Shown here in pieces: positions 1 through 5,890 of a stretch of DNA of 6,133 nt. The notes under the pieces were generated by a model. That model was not told the origin of the DNA. It made no database searches and saw only the letters and a program-made list of their open reading frames with translations. Numbering within the stretch: the stretch's first letter is position 1; each line of letters opens with the position of its first letter. Both the position numbers and the translations under genes were made by a program. Origin of the DNA: Gemmatimonadota bacterium (GTDB taxonomy: Bacteria > Gemmatimonadota > Gemmatimonadetes > Longimicrobiales > UBA6960); NCBI GenBank assembly GCA_022564535.1, contig JADFLD010000144.1, forward strand, positions 1 through 6,133. The letters run 5' to 3'.

Positions 1-139
1 AACGACTCTGATACCTCCGGGAGCTCGTTGTGAAGAACGCGAAGAGCGATCGTACGGGCATTGTGCGTCGGCTGGTCCCCGTCTTCTCCGAATTGTGCGG
101 GACGCCCGCCGGGGACGTACCGAGGCCCTCCCCCGAGCT
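1..139. other. Non-coding flank downstream of the integrase, with nested GC-rich dyad
   Basis: No convincing gene lies here. The region follows the stop codon of the minus-strand integrase. It contains a perfect 7-bp inverted repeat, GTCCCCG (75-81) and CGGGGAC (110-116). Nested inside is a second one, GCGGG (97-101) and CCCGC (105-109). The pair could fold as a stem within a stem in an integrase transcript, but no T-run follows on either strand, so it is not a standard intrinsic terminator. I see no tRNA or tmRNA 3' end that would serve as an attachment site. Confidence 0.4.
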
Positions 140-1360
140 TCATGCTTCAGCCTCCACCGCGGCCCGCACGAACGCGCCCCACTTCTCGAGCGCCTCCCGT
201 TTCTCGGCGAGTAGGTAACGCTCGCCATCCCCGGTGTAGCGTCTGAATCCGAGCGTCGGTTCGATGTGACCGAGAACGGCGTCCGCGATGTTGGGGGCAA
301 CGCCCAGGCCGGAGGGGTCCTTCTTGCTCGACGGCTTCGCGGACCGCGTCGCGTGCGTCCGAAACGTCGTCCGGAAATCGTGGGTGGTCCAATGCTCGAG
401 CTCCGTCCGTCTGCGAATCCGGTTGAGTGCTCCGCTCGTGGTCACGACGTGCGGTTTCTTGCCGTCGGTCCGACCGGGGAATACGTGCGTATCGTCGAGC
501 CCCCTGAGTTCGGCGATCACATCGAGGACTTCAGTGGACAGCGGAACGAGATGGGGGCGCCTTCCCTTGAACGCCTCCGCGGGGATGCGCCACACATCGG
601 CCGCGTCGATGTCCTGCCACCGCATCGCACACACGCTCCCCACTCTCTGGGCCGTCAGGAGCGTCACCCGAAAGATCGTCCGCACGACCGGGAGCTCCTC
701 CTCCATGGCCTTCCATGCCACCGCGATCTCGTCACGCTCCAGGAAGCGATCTCGTCCACCCTCTGGGCGAGGCGGCTTCACCATATGGGCCGGATTGTAC
801 TCGACCCCCGGGAATTCCCGTGCGAGTGCCTCGTTGTAGAGGAGTCGGATCAAGGCCAGGGTTCGGTTCCCCATCACGGTGGCTCGTGCAGCGATTCGCT
901 CGACGAGCCGAACAACTTCCCGGCGGGTGACGCTACCGGCTGGCCGTTTCCGCCACGCCGGCAAGAGGTCGGCCTTGAGGATGCGCTCGCGCTCGTGTTG
1001 GGTTCGCTCCCGGGTGGTGGCGGCCTTCGCGTCGAGTACCTCGCGGGCCATGGCCTCGAACGTGTGATCGGTGCTCCGCGCAACCTCTCGCTCGAGGGCT
1101 GGGTCTTCGCCCTGGATCGTGCGGGTCATAATGCTGCGGGCCTCTGAGCGCGCGTCAGCGAGCGACATCGCTGGGTACGTCCCGATCTTCTGCCGGCGAT
1201 GCTTCCCGTTCGCTCTGTACCGAACGAGCCACGTCTTCAGGCCTGTCACACCCGAGACCCGGAGGCATAGTCCCCGCGTCAGGTCATCCCAAAAGTCGGC
1301 CTGTGGAGACTCGGTCGCGAGCGCTTCGATACCCTTCGCCGTGAGCCTGAGTCGAGCCAT
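140..1360 (-). CDS. P4-type tyrosine recombinase (site-specific integrase)
   Basis: A 406-residue phage/island integrase that would cut and rejoin DNA at attachment sites through a covalent 3'-phosphotyrosine link. Residues about 3-90 form the arm-type DNA-binding domain (DUF4102) typical of P4-like integrases, with the block around RQKIGTYPAMSLADAR. Residues about 100-190 are the helical core-binding domain. The catalytic domain holds R239 (in TAQR), K265 (in FKGRR), H327 and R330 (HDFR), H365 (LGH) and the nucleophile Y375 (FRRYTGDG), so the full catalytic set is present. Length is normal for the family. The ATG at 1360 is preceded by GGGAGG (1368-1373 on the plus strand) at 7 bases. One oddity is a lysine/serine/proline-rich stretch at residues 341-350, between the HxxR box and the LGH box, which looks longer than usual. 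The gene probably marks an integrated element, but its partner genes and att sites are not evident in this window. Confidence 0.93.
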   Translation of the reverse strand: MARLRLTAKGIEALATESPQADFWDDLTRGLCLRVSGVTGLKTWLVRYRANGKHRRQKIGTYPAMSLADARSEARSIMTRTIQGEDPALEREVARSTDHTFEAMAREVLDAKAATTRERTQHERERILKADLLPAWRKRPAGSVTRREVVRLVERIAARATVMGNRTLALIRLLYNEALAREFPGVEYNPAHMVKPPRPEGGRDRFLERDEIAVAWKAMEEELPVVRTIFRVTLLTAQRVGSVCAMRWQDIDAADVWRIPAEAFKGRRPHLVPLSTEVLDVIAELRGLDDTHVFPGRTDGKKPHVVTTSGALNRIRRRTELEHWTTHDFRTTFRTHATRSAKPSSKKDPSGLGVAPNIADAVLGHIEPTLGFRRYTGDGERYLLAEKREALEKWGAFVRAAVEAEA

Positions 1361-1386
1361 CGCACATCCTCCCGTCGTAGGTCCCC

Positions 1387-1482
1387 TAGGGCACAGCGGT
1401 TGTGCCCTAAACGCCTGATAACCGGAGAGCGACTATATACGACAAGGGAACAGTCGCCCTCTTAGGGCACACCCTAGGGCAC
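1387..1482. repeat. Four TAGGGCAC repeats upstream of the integrase
   Basis: Exact TAGGGCAC copies lie at 1387-1394 (plus), 1402-1409 (minus), 1463-1470 (plus) and 1475-1482 (plus). The first two form a dyad with a 7-bp spacer; the last two are direct repeats 12 bp apart. Copies 1 and 4 share the longer CCCTAGGGCAC, whose first eight bases are themselves a palindrome. Copies 2 and 3 share TTAGGGCACA. Four exact 8-mers in under 100 bases next to an integrase start suggest protein binding sites, either integrase arm-type sites or operators for the integrase or an excisionase-like regulator. Which of these applies is inference. Confidence 0.75.
1432..1437 (-). promoter_or_regulatory. Possible -10 element of the integrase promoter
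   Basis: On the minus strand this reads TATAGT, five of six matches to the sigma-70 -10 consensus, in the only AT-rich patch of the leader. It lies about 70 bases upstream of the integrase start codon, between the two pairs of TAGGGCAC repeats. No good -35 hexamer lies 16-18 bases upstream, so the promoter may be weak or need an activator, or may not exist. Confidence 0.3.
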
Positions 1483-1680
1483 GTAATCCGGTGTCAGCGG
1501 TGGTACCGCCTGAAACGCCCCGAAACGAAAGCTACCGTGATAGGACAGTCATATCAACGGTTTAGGGTCTTCGGTGGGTGCCCATGAAACCCCGTGAAGC
1601 GCTCGGACAACTGCTCACAAAGCAGTAGTTTGTTACGATGTCGCCGAGAGGAAGTGACCGCCACGACGAGGAGGGAACGG
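1483..1680. other. Leader region of the cytochrome gene with two small dyads
   Basis: No gene is supported here; an upstream extension of the cytochrome frame to 1594 is unlikely because it would put 29 hydrophilic residues before the signal peptide. Two dyads are visible. The first pairs TCAGCGGT (1494-1501) with ACCGCCTGA (1505-1513), with one bulged base and a 3-base loop. The second pairs ACTGCT (1610-1615) with AGCAGT (1621-1626) around a 5-base loop. A possible -10, TACGAT (1634-1639), follows the second dyad, but no clear -35 is present. The second dyad could be an operator for the cytochrome gene or a weak terminator. Confidence 0.3.
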
Positions 1681-2127
1681 ATGATGATGAATGGGAGCGT
1701 ACGGGCGATCCTTTGTGTCGCCGCCAGCATGTGCTTCGCCTCGGCCGCAGCCGCTCAACAGGACGAGTTGCCGTTAGAGATCCGTGAATGGCTGCAGCGG
1801 GACCAAGTCCAGCGTTGGGCGGGAATGCTCGCAGAGGGCGACTCGCTATTCAATTCGCGGAGCTGCCGGCGGTGCCACGGTGACGGGGGGTCTGGAGGTC
1901 GCAACGGCCCGGACCTCACCGACTCGACGTGGGTCCAAAGCGACGGGTCCTTAGAAGAAATCCGGAGAACCATTTTCTGGGGCGTGCGGCGCGAACTGCT
2001 CTCGGATCCGGACTGGCGCTTCGAGATGAATCCTGGCGGAGGAATCGATCTAGACTGGGAGCAGTATTCCTCCCTGGCCGCTTACGTTTGGAGTCTATCC
2101 AACGGAACGCAGCTTCCCGGCCGGTAG
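1681..2127 (+). CDS. Secreted monohaem c-type cytochrome
   Basis: A 148-residue class I-like cytochrome c, expected to carry electrons in the periplasm. Residues 1-25 are a signal peptide: a short start with one arginine, a hydrophobic core, then SAAAA followed by QQ, with cleavage likely after A25. The haem-binding motif CRRCH is at 62-66 and is followed by a glycine-rich loop and NGPDL, common in this fold. M116 (FEMNPGG) is the likely distal haem ligand. The C-terminal helix ending YVWSLS is typical. The start at 1681 is chosen because GGAGG (1670-1674) lies 6 bases upstream and the signal peptide begins there; three ATG codons in a row leave the exact one open. It stands alone, divergent from the integrase and convergent with the permease operon, so no redox partner is visible. 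It could be cargo of an integrated element or a chromosomal gene next to one. Confidence 0.88.
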   Translation: MMMNGSVRAILCVAASMCFASAAAAQQDELPLEIREWLQRDQVQRWAGMLAEGDSLFNSRSCRRCHGDGGSGGRNGPDLTDSTWVQSDGSLEEIRRTIFWGVRRELLSDPDWRFEMNPGGGIDLDWEQYSSLAAYVWSLSNGTQLPGR

Positions 2128-2211
2128 AAACTCCCGGACTCGTTCTCTGCGCCTGCTCGGTCAGCCGTGTCTGTGTCAATCGCTTGTTAGAACGCGATCT
2201 GGTACGGTCAC
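2128..2211. other. Gap between the cytochrome stop and the insertion sequence
   Basis: Short non-coding stretch. A weak stem, ATCGC (2179-2183) with GCGAT (2194-2198), is present but has no T-run. No convincing terminator for the cytochrome gene is seen. Joined to the 7 bases after the insertion sequence, this would have been an intergenic gap of about 90 bases between convergent genes. Confidence 0.4.
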
Positions 2212-2257
2212 CCCTGATGGGTGACACAATACACACCCCTGATGGGTGACAGTCTCG
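2212..2257 (+). repeat. Left terminal inverted repeat with doubled motif
   Basis: Contains CCCCTGATGGGTGACA twice, at 2211-2226 and 2236-2251, start-to-start spacing 25. Each copy is a partial dyad: around the outer copy, GTCACCC (2207-2213) pairs with GGGTGAC (2219-2225) over a 5-base loop, although part of that arm lies in the flank. The two tandem copies are likely transposase binding sites. Confidence 0.85.
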
Positions 2258-2272
2258 ACCCTTAACGTGGCG

Positions 2273-2294
2273 CCAATTCCTCACGAATTGGGAG
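2273..2294 (+). promoter_or_regulatory. Hairpin overlapping the transposase ribosome binding site
   Basis: CCAATTC (2273-2279) and GAATTGG (2285-2291) form a perfect 7-bp stem with a 5-base loop. The likely ribosome binding site GGGAG (2290-2294) lies 7 bases before the ATG at 2302, and its first two G residues are in the stem. Such a structure could limit translation of the transposase. That role is inferred; the stem has moderate GC content and would be only modestly stable. Confidence 0.5.
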
Positions 2295-2301
2295 CGCGCC
2301 C

Positions 2302-3483
2302 ATGCCATGGATGGAGACTGATCCCGTGACCCAACGCAAGCGATTTGTCCTGGAGACCCAGGGCGGCCTGTTCTCTCACGCCGAACTCTGCAGACGCTAC
2401 GGCGTGAGCCGTCAAGCCGGCTACAAGTGGCTTGAGCGATACGAACTCGAGGGGCCCGACGGCCTTCTCGATCGATCGCATCGGCCCCGTATCTGCCCTC
2501 ATGCGACCGACCCCATGATCCTCGAAGCGGCCTTCGAGCTCCGTAGGCAGCGACCCCGGTGGGGGGCAGGCAAGATCCTCGGTCGACTCGAGACGCTTCA
2601 TCCCGACTGGCCTCTGCCCGCCCCGCAGACCCTGCACAAGCACTTCGTCCTCAAGGGTCTCGTCAACCGCAACAAGAAGCGGCGTAAGCCGACCCATCCC
2701 GGTCGGCCCACTGCGACCTTCGACGCACCCAACGGCATCTGGTCTGCCGACTTCAAGGGCCAGTTCAAGACCCTCGACGGCATCTACTGCTATCCCCTCA
2801 CCGTCCAGGACGGCTGTAGCCGCAACCTCCTCGGGTGCCAGGGGCTGGCCGGCACCACCTATGCCGGAAGTCGTCGTGTCTTCACGCGCATCTTCCGCGA
2901 GTTCGGGCTCCCTGACCGCATGCGCACTGACAATGGGCCGCCCTTCGCTTCCATGTCCCTCGGCCGCCTCTCTCGCCTATCCGTCTGGTGGATCAAGCTC
3001 GGCATCATGCCCGACCTCATCGAGCCCGCATCACCCCAGCAGAACGGCCGACACGAACGCATGCACAGGGATCTCAAGGCCGAGACCACCATTCCGCCCG
3101 CCGCCAACCGCAGCGCACAGCAGCGGCGCTTCAACGCCTGGAGGATCGACTTCAACGAGGTCCGGCCCCACGAGGCGCTCGCCAACAAGACCCCCGCTTC
3201 AGTCTATGAGCCCTCTTCCAGGACCTTCCCTTCGAAGCTCCTCACCCTGGAGTATCCAGCTCACTTCGAGGTCCGTAAGGTCTCATCCAATGGAGGCATC
3301 CGGTGGCACTCCGCATGGGTCAACGTCTCTCATCTCCTCGGCGGCGAGTACATCGGTCTCGAAGAGGTCGCCTCCGACGTCTGGGCCGTCTCCTTCGGGC
3401 CCGTCGCGCTCGGCTGGCTCCACACGACCAAGCTCGCCATTCTCGATCACGACGGCTTCTCGTCGCGTAACCCCAAACGATGA
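2302..3483 (+). CDS. IS481-family DDE transposase
   Basis: A 393-residue transposase that would bind the element's ends and catalyse strand cleavage and transfer. Residues about 26-46 form a helix-turn-helix (SHAELCRRYGVSRQAGYKWLERY). A second DNA-binding helical segment follows to about residue 130. The integrase-core (rve) domain covers about 140-270, with D150 (WSADFKG), D210 (RTDNGPPF) and E252 (QQNGRHERMH) as the expected catalytic triad. The motifs LSRLSVWWIKLGI, NGRHERMHRDLK and RPHEAL with PASVYEPSSR are characteristic of IS481-type enzymes as I know them. The C-terminal tail of about 100 residues is also usual. Start ATG 2302 has GGGAG 7 bases upstream; an ATG at 2311 is an alternative. 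The frame is intact, with no frameshift or stop, so the enzyme is probably functional. Confidence 0.93.
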   Translation: MPWMETDPVTQRKRFVLETQGGLFSHAELCRRYGVSRQAGYKWLERYELEGPDGLLDRSHRPRICPHATDPMILEAAFELRRQRPRWGAGKILGRLETLHPDWPLPAPQTLHKHFVLKGLVNRNKKRRKPTHPGRPTATFDAPNGIWSADFKGQFKTLDGIYCYPLTVQDGCSRNLLGCQGLAGTTYAGSRRVFTRIFREFGLPDRMRTDNGPPFASMSLGRLSRLSVWWIKLGIMPDLIEPASPQQNGRHERMHRDLKAETTIPPAANRSAQQRRFNAWRIDFNEVRPHEALANKTPASVYEPSSRTFPSKLLTLEYPAHFEVRKVSSNGGIRWHSAWVNVSHLLGGEYIGLEEVASDVWAVSFGPVALGWLHTTKLAILDHDGFSSRNPKR

Positions 3484-3486
3484 TCT

Positions 3487-3521
3487 CTCGCTTCGCGTCC
3501 CTCCGCGCTTCGCGCTGCGAG
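3487..3521 (+). terminator. Weak stem-loop after the transposase stop
   Basis: CTCGCTTCGCG (3487-3497) can pair with CGCGCTGCGAG (3511-3521), an 11-bp stem with two mismatches and a 13-base loop, starting 3 bases after the transposase stop. GCTTCGCG also occurs here as a direct repeat (3490-3497, 3508-3515). No T-run follows, only a purine-rich stretch, so an intrinsic terminator is doubtful. Confidence 0.25.
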
Positions 3522-3571
3522 CTCCGGGGGGAGGAGGAACAATTACAAAAAAACACCTGCAGCTTAGATTA

Positions 3572-3616
3572 CGAGACTGTCACCCATCAGGGGTGTGTAA
3601 GTGTCACCCATCAGGG
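3572..3616 (-). repeat. Right terminal inverted repeat with doubled motif
   Basis: The reverse complement of the left end. It carries TGTCACCCATCAGGGG at 3578-3593 and a second copy, 15 of 16 bases, at 3602-3616, start-to-start spacing 24 rather than 25. The match to the left end stops at 3616, which defines the boundary of the element. Confidence 0.85.
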
Positions 3617-3623
3617 CTACCGT

Positions 3624-5039
3624 TCAGAGGAGCCACAGGACGTACACGGTGGCGATCGCGATCTGCGCCAGCGCGAACGGCATCGCCTTCTTCACGAAGC
3701 CCATGAAGGAGAGGCGGATCCCGTGCTTGTGGATGATGGTGACGGCAACGAGCGTCGAAGCCGAACCGATCGGCGTCAGGTTTCCTCCGAGGTTGGCGCC
3801 AAAGATGACCGCCCACCAAAGCGGGTCCGTCGGTGGCCGCATCAGACCATCGGGACCAGGAATGCCCGTGATGATCTTCGCGAGCATCGCCGCGAGCGGG
3901 ATGTTGTCGGTGACCGCGCTGAAGGCCGCCGTCGCGATCATCACAGCCCCGGTTCCTAGCGTCGGGCCGAGGTCGATCATCCACTCCAACCCCAGACCGA
4001 TCAGCGCCAGCACCTGCGCGTGTTCCATCACGTTTATGACTACGAAGAGGGCCGCAAAGAAGCCGAGCAGGTCCCAGTCGATCGTTCGATAGAACTCGTC
4101 CACGTCGTCCTTGTACCGAACGAGCATGACCCCCGCGAAACCGAGCGCCACGAAGCCCATCCCGAGGTCGGAGACGTACGGCAATACCGACGTGGTCGCG
4201 ATCGTGAGGATGAACAGCGTCAACATCGCGGCCGCGAACCAGAAGAAACCCCAGCTCTCGATGCCGTCGTTCTCGTCGAAGCCAGCGACGAGCTCGCGCG
4301 CTTCGGCACGCGCCTGCTCGTCCGCGAGTGCGACGACGCCGAAAATCCGCGCACCCATGAGCAGCGTTACGATCGTCGCCACGAGCACGAAGGGGCTCGC
4401 CCTCACGAAGAACGAGATGAAGCTGATGTCGGCGGCGGTGCCCACGATGATATTGGGGACCGAGCTGATGAGCGTGAGCAGGCCGCCGATATTGGTGAGA
4501 AGTCCCTGTACCAGGAGAAAGCCGAGCATCTTGCCTTTTCGATCGAGCCTGTCCAGCGAGACCGCCGTGAGCGACCCGACGATGATCATGGCGGTCACGT
4601 TGTTCAGGACGGCGCTGAAGACGACGGTCATACATCCGTAGAACCAGAACAGCTTCAGTGGGTCTCCACCCGACGCCTTGGTGAGCCGGATCGCGATCCA
4701 CGTGAACAGGCCGGAGCGGGACGTGACGTCGACAAACAGACTCGCACCCAGAATGAGCGTGATCACGCCCCAATCGACCGCCGGGATGTAAACCGGCATT
4801 GAAACCTCATGCCCACCGATCAGATAGGGCCCGAAGGGGAGGGGGAGCAGGACGGCGCCGAGGAGGAGCGAGACCATCGCGAACAGCCCGACGATGAGCG
4901 ACTTCTTCGCGTGGAGCTTCTCCTCGAGCGCCAAGCTCAGGATCATCGCGACGAGGATGACCGCGAAGAGCGCCGTGATCGGGGCTGAAACCTCCGGCGT
5001 GACGTGCTGGGCAGCCTGTGCCGCTCCCTGCAGGATCAC
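3624..5039 (-). CDS. ArsB/NhaD-type ion transporter (putative Na+/H+ antiporter or anion permease)
   Basis: A 471-residue inner-membrane permease of the ion transporter superfamily (ArsB, NhaD, SLC13), with ten or more hydrophobic segments. Two inverted-topology halves can be recognised. In the first, FSAVLNNVTAM (141-151) is followed by NIGGLLTLISSVPNIIVG (183-200). In the second, FSAVTDNIPLAAM (373-385) is followed by GANLGGNLTPIGSASTLVAV (414-433). These repeated helix-hairpin motifs line the substrate site in the superfamily. A charged loop at 240-262 separates the halves. The transported ion cannot be fixed from sequence; Na+/H+ exchange is one reasonable guess, an organic or oxyanion substrate another. 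I place the start at GTG 5039, which overlaps the stress-protein stop as GTGA and gives a length normal for the family; the open frame runs further upstream but only inside that gene. No good ribosome site precedes it, so translation is probably coupled. The C-terminus appears complete although an insertion sequence ends 7 bases beyond. Confidence 0.85.
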   Translation of the reverse strand: MILQGAAQAAQHVTPEVSAPITALFAVILVAMILSLALEEKLHAKKSLIVGLFAMVSLLLGAVLLPLPFGPYLIGGHEVSMPVYIPAVDWGVITLILGASLFVDVTSRSGLFTWIAIRLTKASGGDPLKLFWFYGCMTVVFSAVLNNVTAMIIVGSLTAVSLDRLDRKGKMLGFLLVQGLLTNIGGLLTLISSVPNIIVGTAADISFISFFVRASPFVLVATIVTLLMGARIFGVVALADEQARAEARELVAGFDENDGIESWGFFWFAAAMLTLFILTIATTSVLPYVSDLGMGFVALGFAGVMLVRYKDDVDEFYRTIDWDLLGFFAALFVVINVMEHAQVLALIGLGLEWMIDLGPTLGTGAVMIATAAFSAVTDNIPLAAMLAKIITGIPGPDGLMRPPTDPLWWAVIFGANLGGNLTPIGSASTLVAVTIIHKHGIRLSFMGFVKKAMPFALAQIAIATVYVLWLL

Positions 5040-5890
5040 AGCAGGAGCAACGGAATCGATCGAACCTCGATCGCCAACGGGTACGCCAGACCGTGCATCG
5101 CGAGCTGGTCGCCGTCCTTCGTGTTCATGACGAGGAGATCGGCATCGTGCTCCTCCACGATCCTGAGGTACTCGCTGAGGTGGTGCCCGCGGGCGACGAT
5201 CTCCTGGAGAGAAAACGGAAGCCCGGCTCGAGTCAGCGCATGCCCGCAGCTGGCGATGTACCCGTGGGCATCGCGCTCGAAGCGTTCCTGGATTTTCCGC
5301 CGCGCGTCTTCCGTGTCGATGCTGGGGATCCTGCCGACCACCTCCATGAAGCGCTCGAACGCGGCGGCGTCCTCGACGTTGCTGAGCACGAGTCGACCGC
5401 CCGCGTCGGTGAAGCGTGCGGCCCAATTCACGAGTCTGTCGTCGCCGACGAGGTGATCCGTCATCGCGACGACGACATCCGTGTCGGTGAATGCCCGGTC
5501 TGAGGCACGCTCCGGATGGGGAAGCACCAGCACCGGAGTCGACGTCGCCTGCGTCAGCACGTCGATGTACTCGCCCAGCGTGTACGGCCAACGCCACGAT
5601 TCACTGTGGAGGTGCCGGTAGGTGCAGATCAGGCCGGCGCGCTCTTTCTCGACCAGCTCGAGGAGTTGCGGCACGGTGTCGAACTGCCCCCCGTGCACCG
5701 TCGTCCATCGCACGTTCTCCCCGCGGTCGAGCACCGAGAGGAAGGCGCGGACACGTTCGCCGAACGCGTTCGCCTCGGACTCCGGCCGATCGCTGACGAC
5801 CAGTACCGACCCGACCTCGACGGGCTCGTATTTGAAGGGCGTCTTGGTCGCGGCCCGAAATACCGATTCGAATTGGTCGACCTTCGTCAT
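5036..5890 (-). CDS. Tandem-domain universal stress protein
   Basis: A 284-residue cytoplasmic protein with two UspA-like domains. Domain 1 (about 26-124) runs from the strand VGSVLVVSDRP to AGLICTYRHLHSES and ends TPVLVLPHP. Domain 2 (about 135-284) begins TDTDVVVAMTDHL and ends DADLLVMNTKDG, then EVRSIPLLLL. This is the usual order in the family, where ADLxVMGT precedes the ligand loop and PVLVV closes the fold. The glycine-rich ATP motif (G-2x-G-9x-G-S/T) is not recognisable in either half: domain 2 has GLAYPLA where LLGSVAE is usual. It may therefore not bind ATP, or bind another ligand. ATG 5890 overlaps the peptidase stop as ATGA, and its own stop overlaps the permease GTG. No strong ribosome site precedes it. 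A role in controlling the adjacent permease is inferred from linkage only. Confidence 0.82.
   Translation of the reverse strand: MTKVDQFESVFRAATKTPFKYEPVEVGSVLVVSDRPESEANAFGERVRAFLSVLDRGENVRWTTVHGGQFDTVPQLLELVEKERAGLICTYRHLHSESWRWPYTLGEYIDVLTQATSTPVLVLPHPERASDRAFTDTDVVVAMTDHLVGDDRLVNWAARFTDAGGRLVLSNVEDAAAFERFMEVVGRIPSIDTEDARRKIQERFERDAHGYIASCGHALTRAGLPFSLQEIVARGHHLSEYLRIVEEHDADLLVMNTKDGDQLAMHGLAYPLAIEVRSIPLLLL

Larger units (their letters stand above)
2212..3616 (+). mobile_element. Complete IS481-type insertion sequence, about 1.4 kb
   Basis: A single intact DDE transposase gene is bracketed by inverted repeats of about 45 bp (2212-2257 and 3572-3616). The ends are near-identical: 28 inner and 16 outer bases match exactly, separated by AA on the left and T on the right. 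No target-site duplication is obvious: the left flank ends CGGTCAC and the right flank begins CTACCGT. It sits 85 bases after the cytochrome stop and 7 bases after the permease stop, with the transposase running towards the permease operon. The near-perfect ends and open frame suggest a recent or still active copy. The boundaries rest on where the end match stops and may be off by a base or two. Confidence 0.85.

Noticed and set aside
30..218. Short plus-strand frame starting GTG at 30 with a GGGAG-like site before it
   Set aside because: The product is unrecognisable, and more than a third of it overlaps the 3' end of the integrase in antisense. One purine-rich motif is not enough support.
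266..1147. Long plus-strand open frame of 293 codons opposite the integrase
   Set aside because: It is fully antisense to a clearly recognised integrase, has no recognisable domain, and its composition reflects the complement of a GC-rich gene.
1400..1600. A tRNA gene as attachment site next to the integrase
   Set aside because: No cloverleaf, T-loop GTTCGAATC-like sequence or CCA end could be found on either strand here.
1594..1680. Upstream extension of the cytochrome reading frame
   Set aside because: It would add 29 polar residues ahead of a clear signal peptide. The start at 1681 has a good ribosome binding site at the right distance.
2211..2251. Paired GATGGGTGAC-type repeats as a small CRISPR array
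   Set aside because: There are only two copies per side, with a 9-base gap and mirror-image copies at the other end of a transposase gene. They are insertion-sequence ends.
3547..3553. A-run (T7 on the minus strand) as a terminator of the permease operon
   Set aside because: No stable GC-rich stem lies directly before it on the minus strand; the nearest dyad is the insertion-sequence end some 25 or more bases away.
2861..3706. Plus-strand frame of 281 codons overlapping the transposase
   Set aside because: It is a frame shadow of the transposase rich in serine, proline and arginine, with no family features, and it crosses the right end of the insertion sequence.
5040..5597. N-terminal extension of the permease frame
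   Set aside because: The extension is arginine- and glycine-rich, low in hydrophobic content, and lies entirely within the stress-protein gene in another frame. It is a shadow of that gene.
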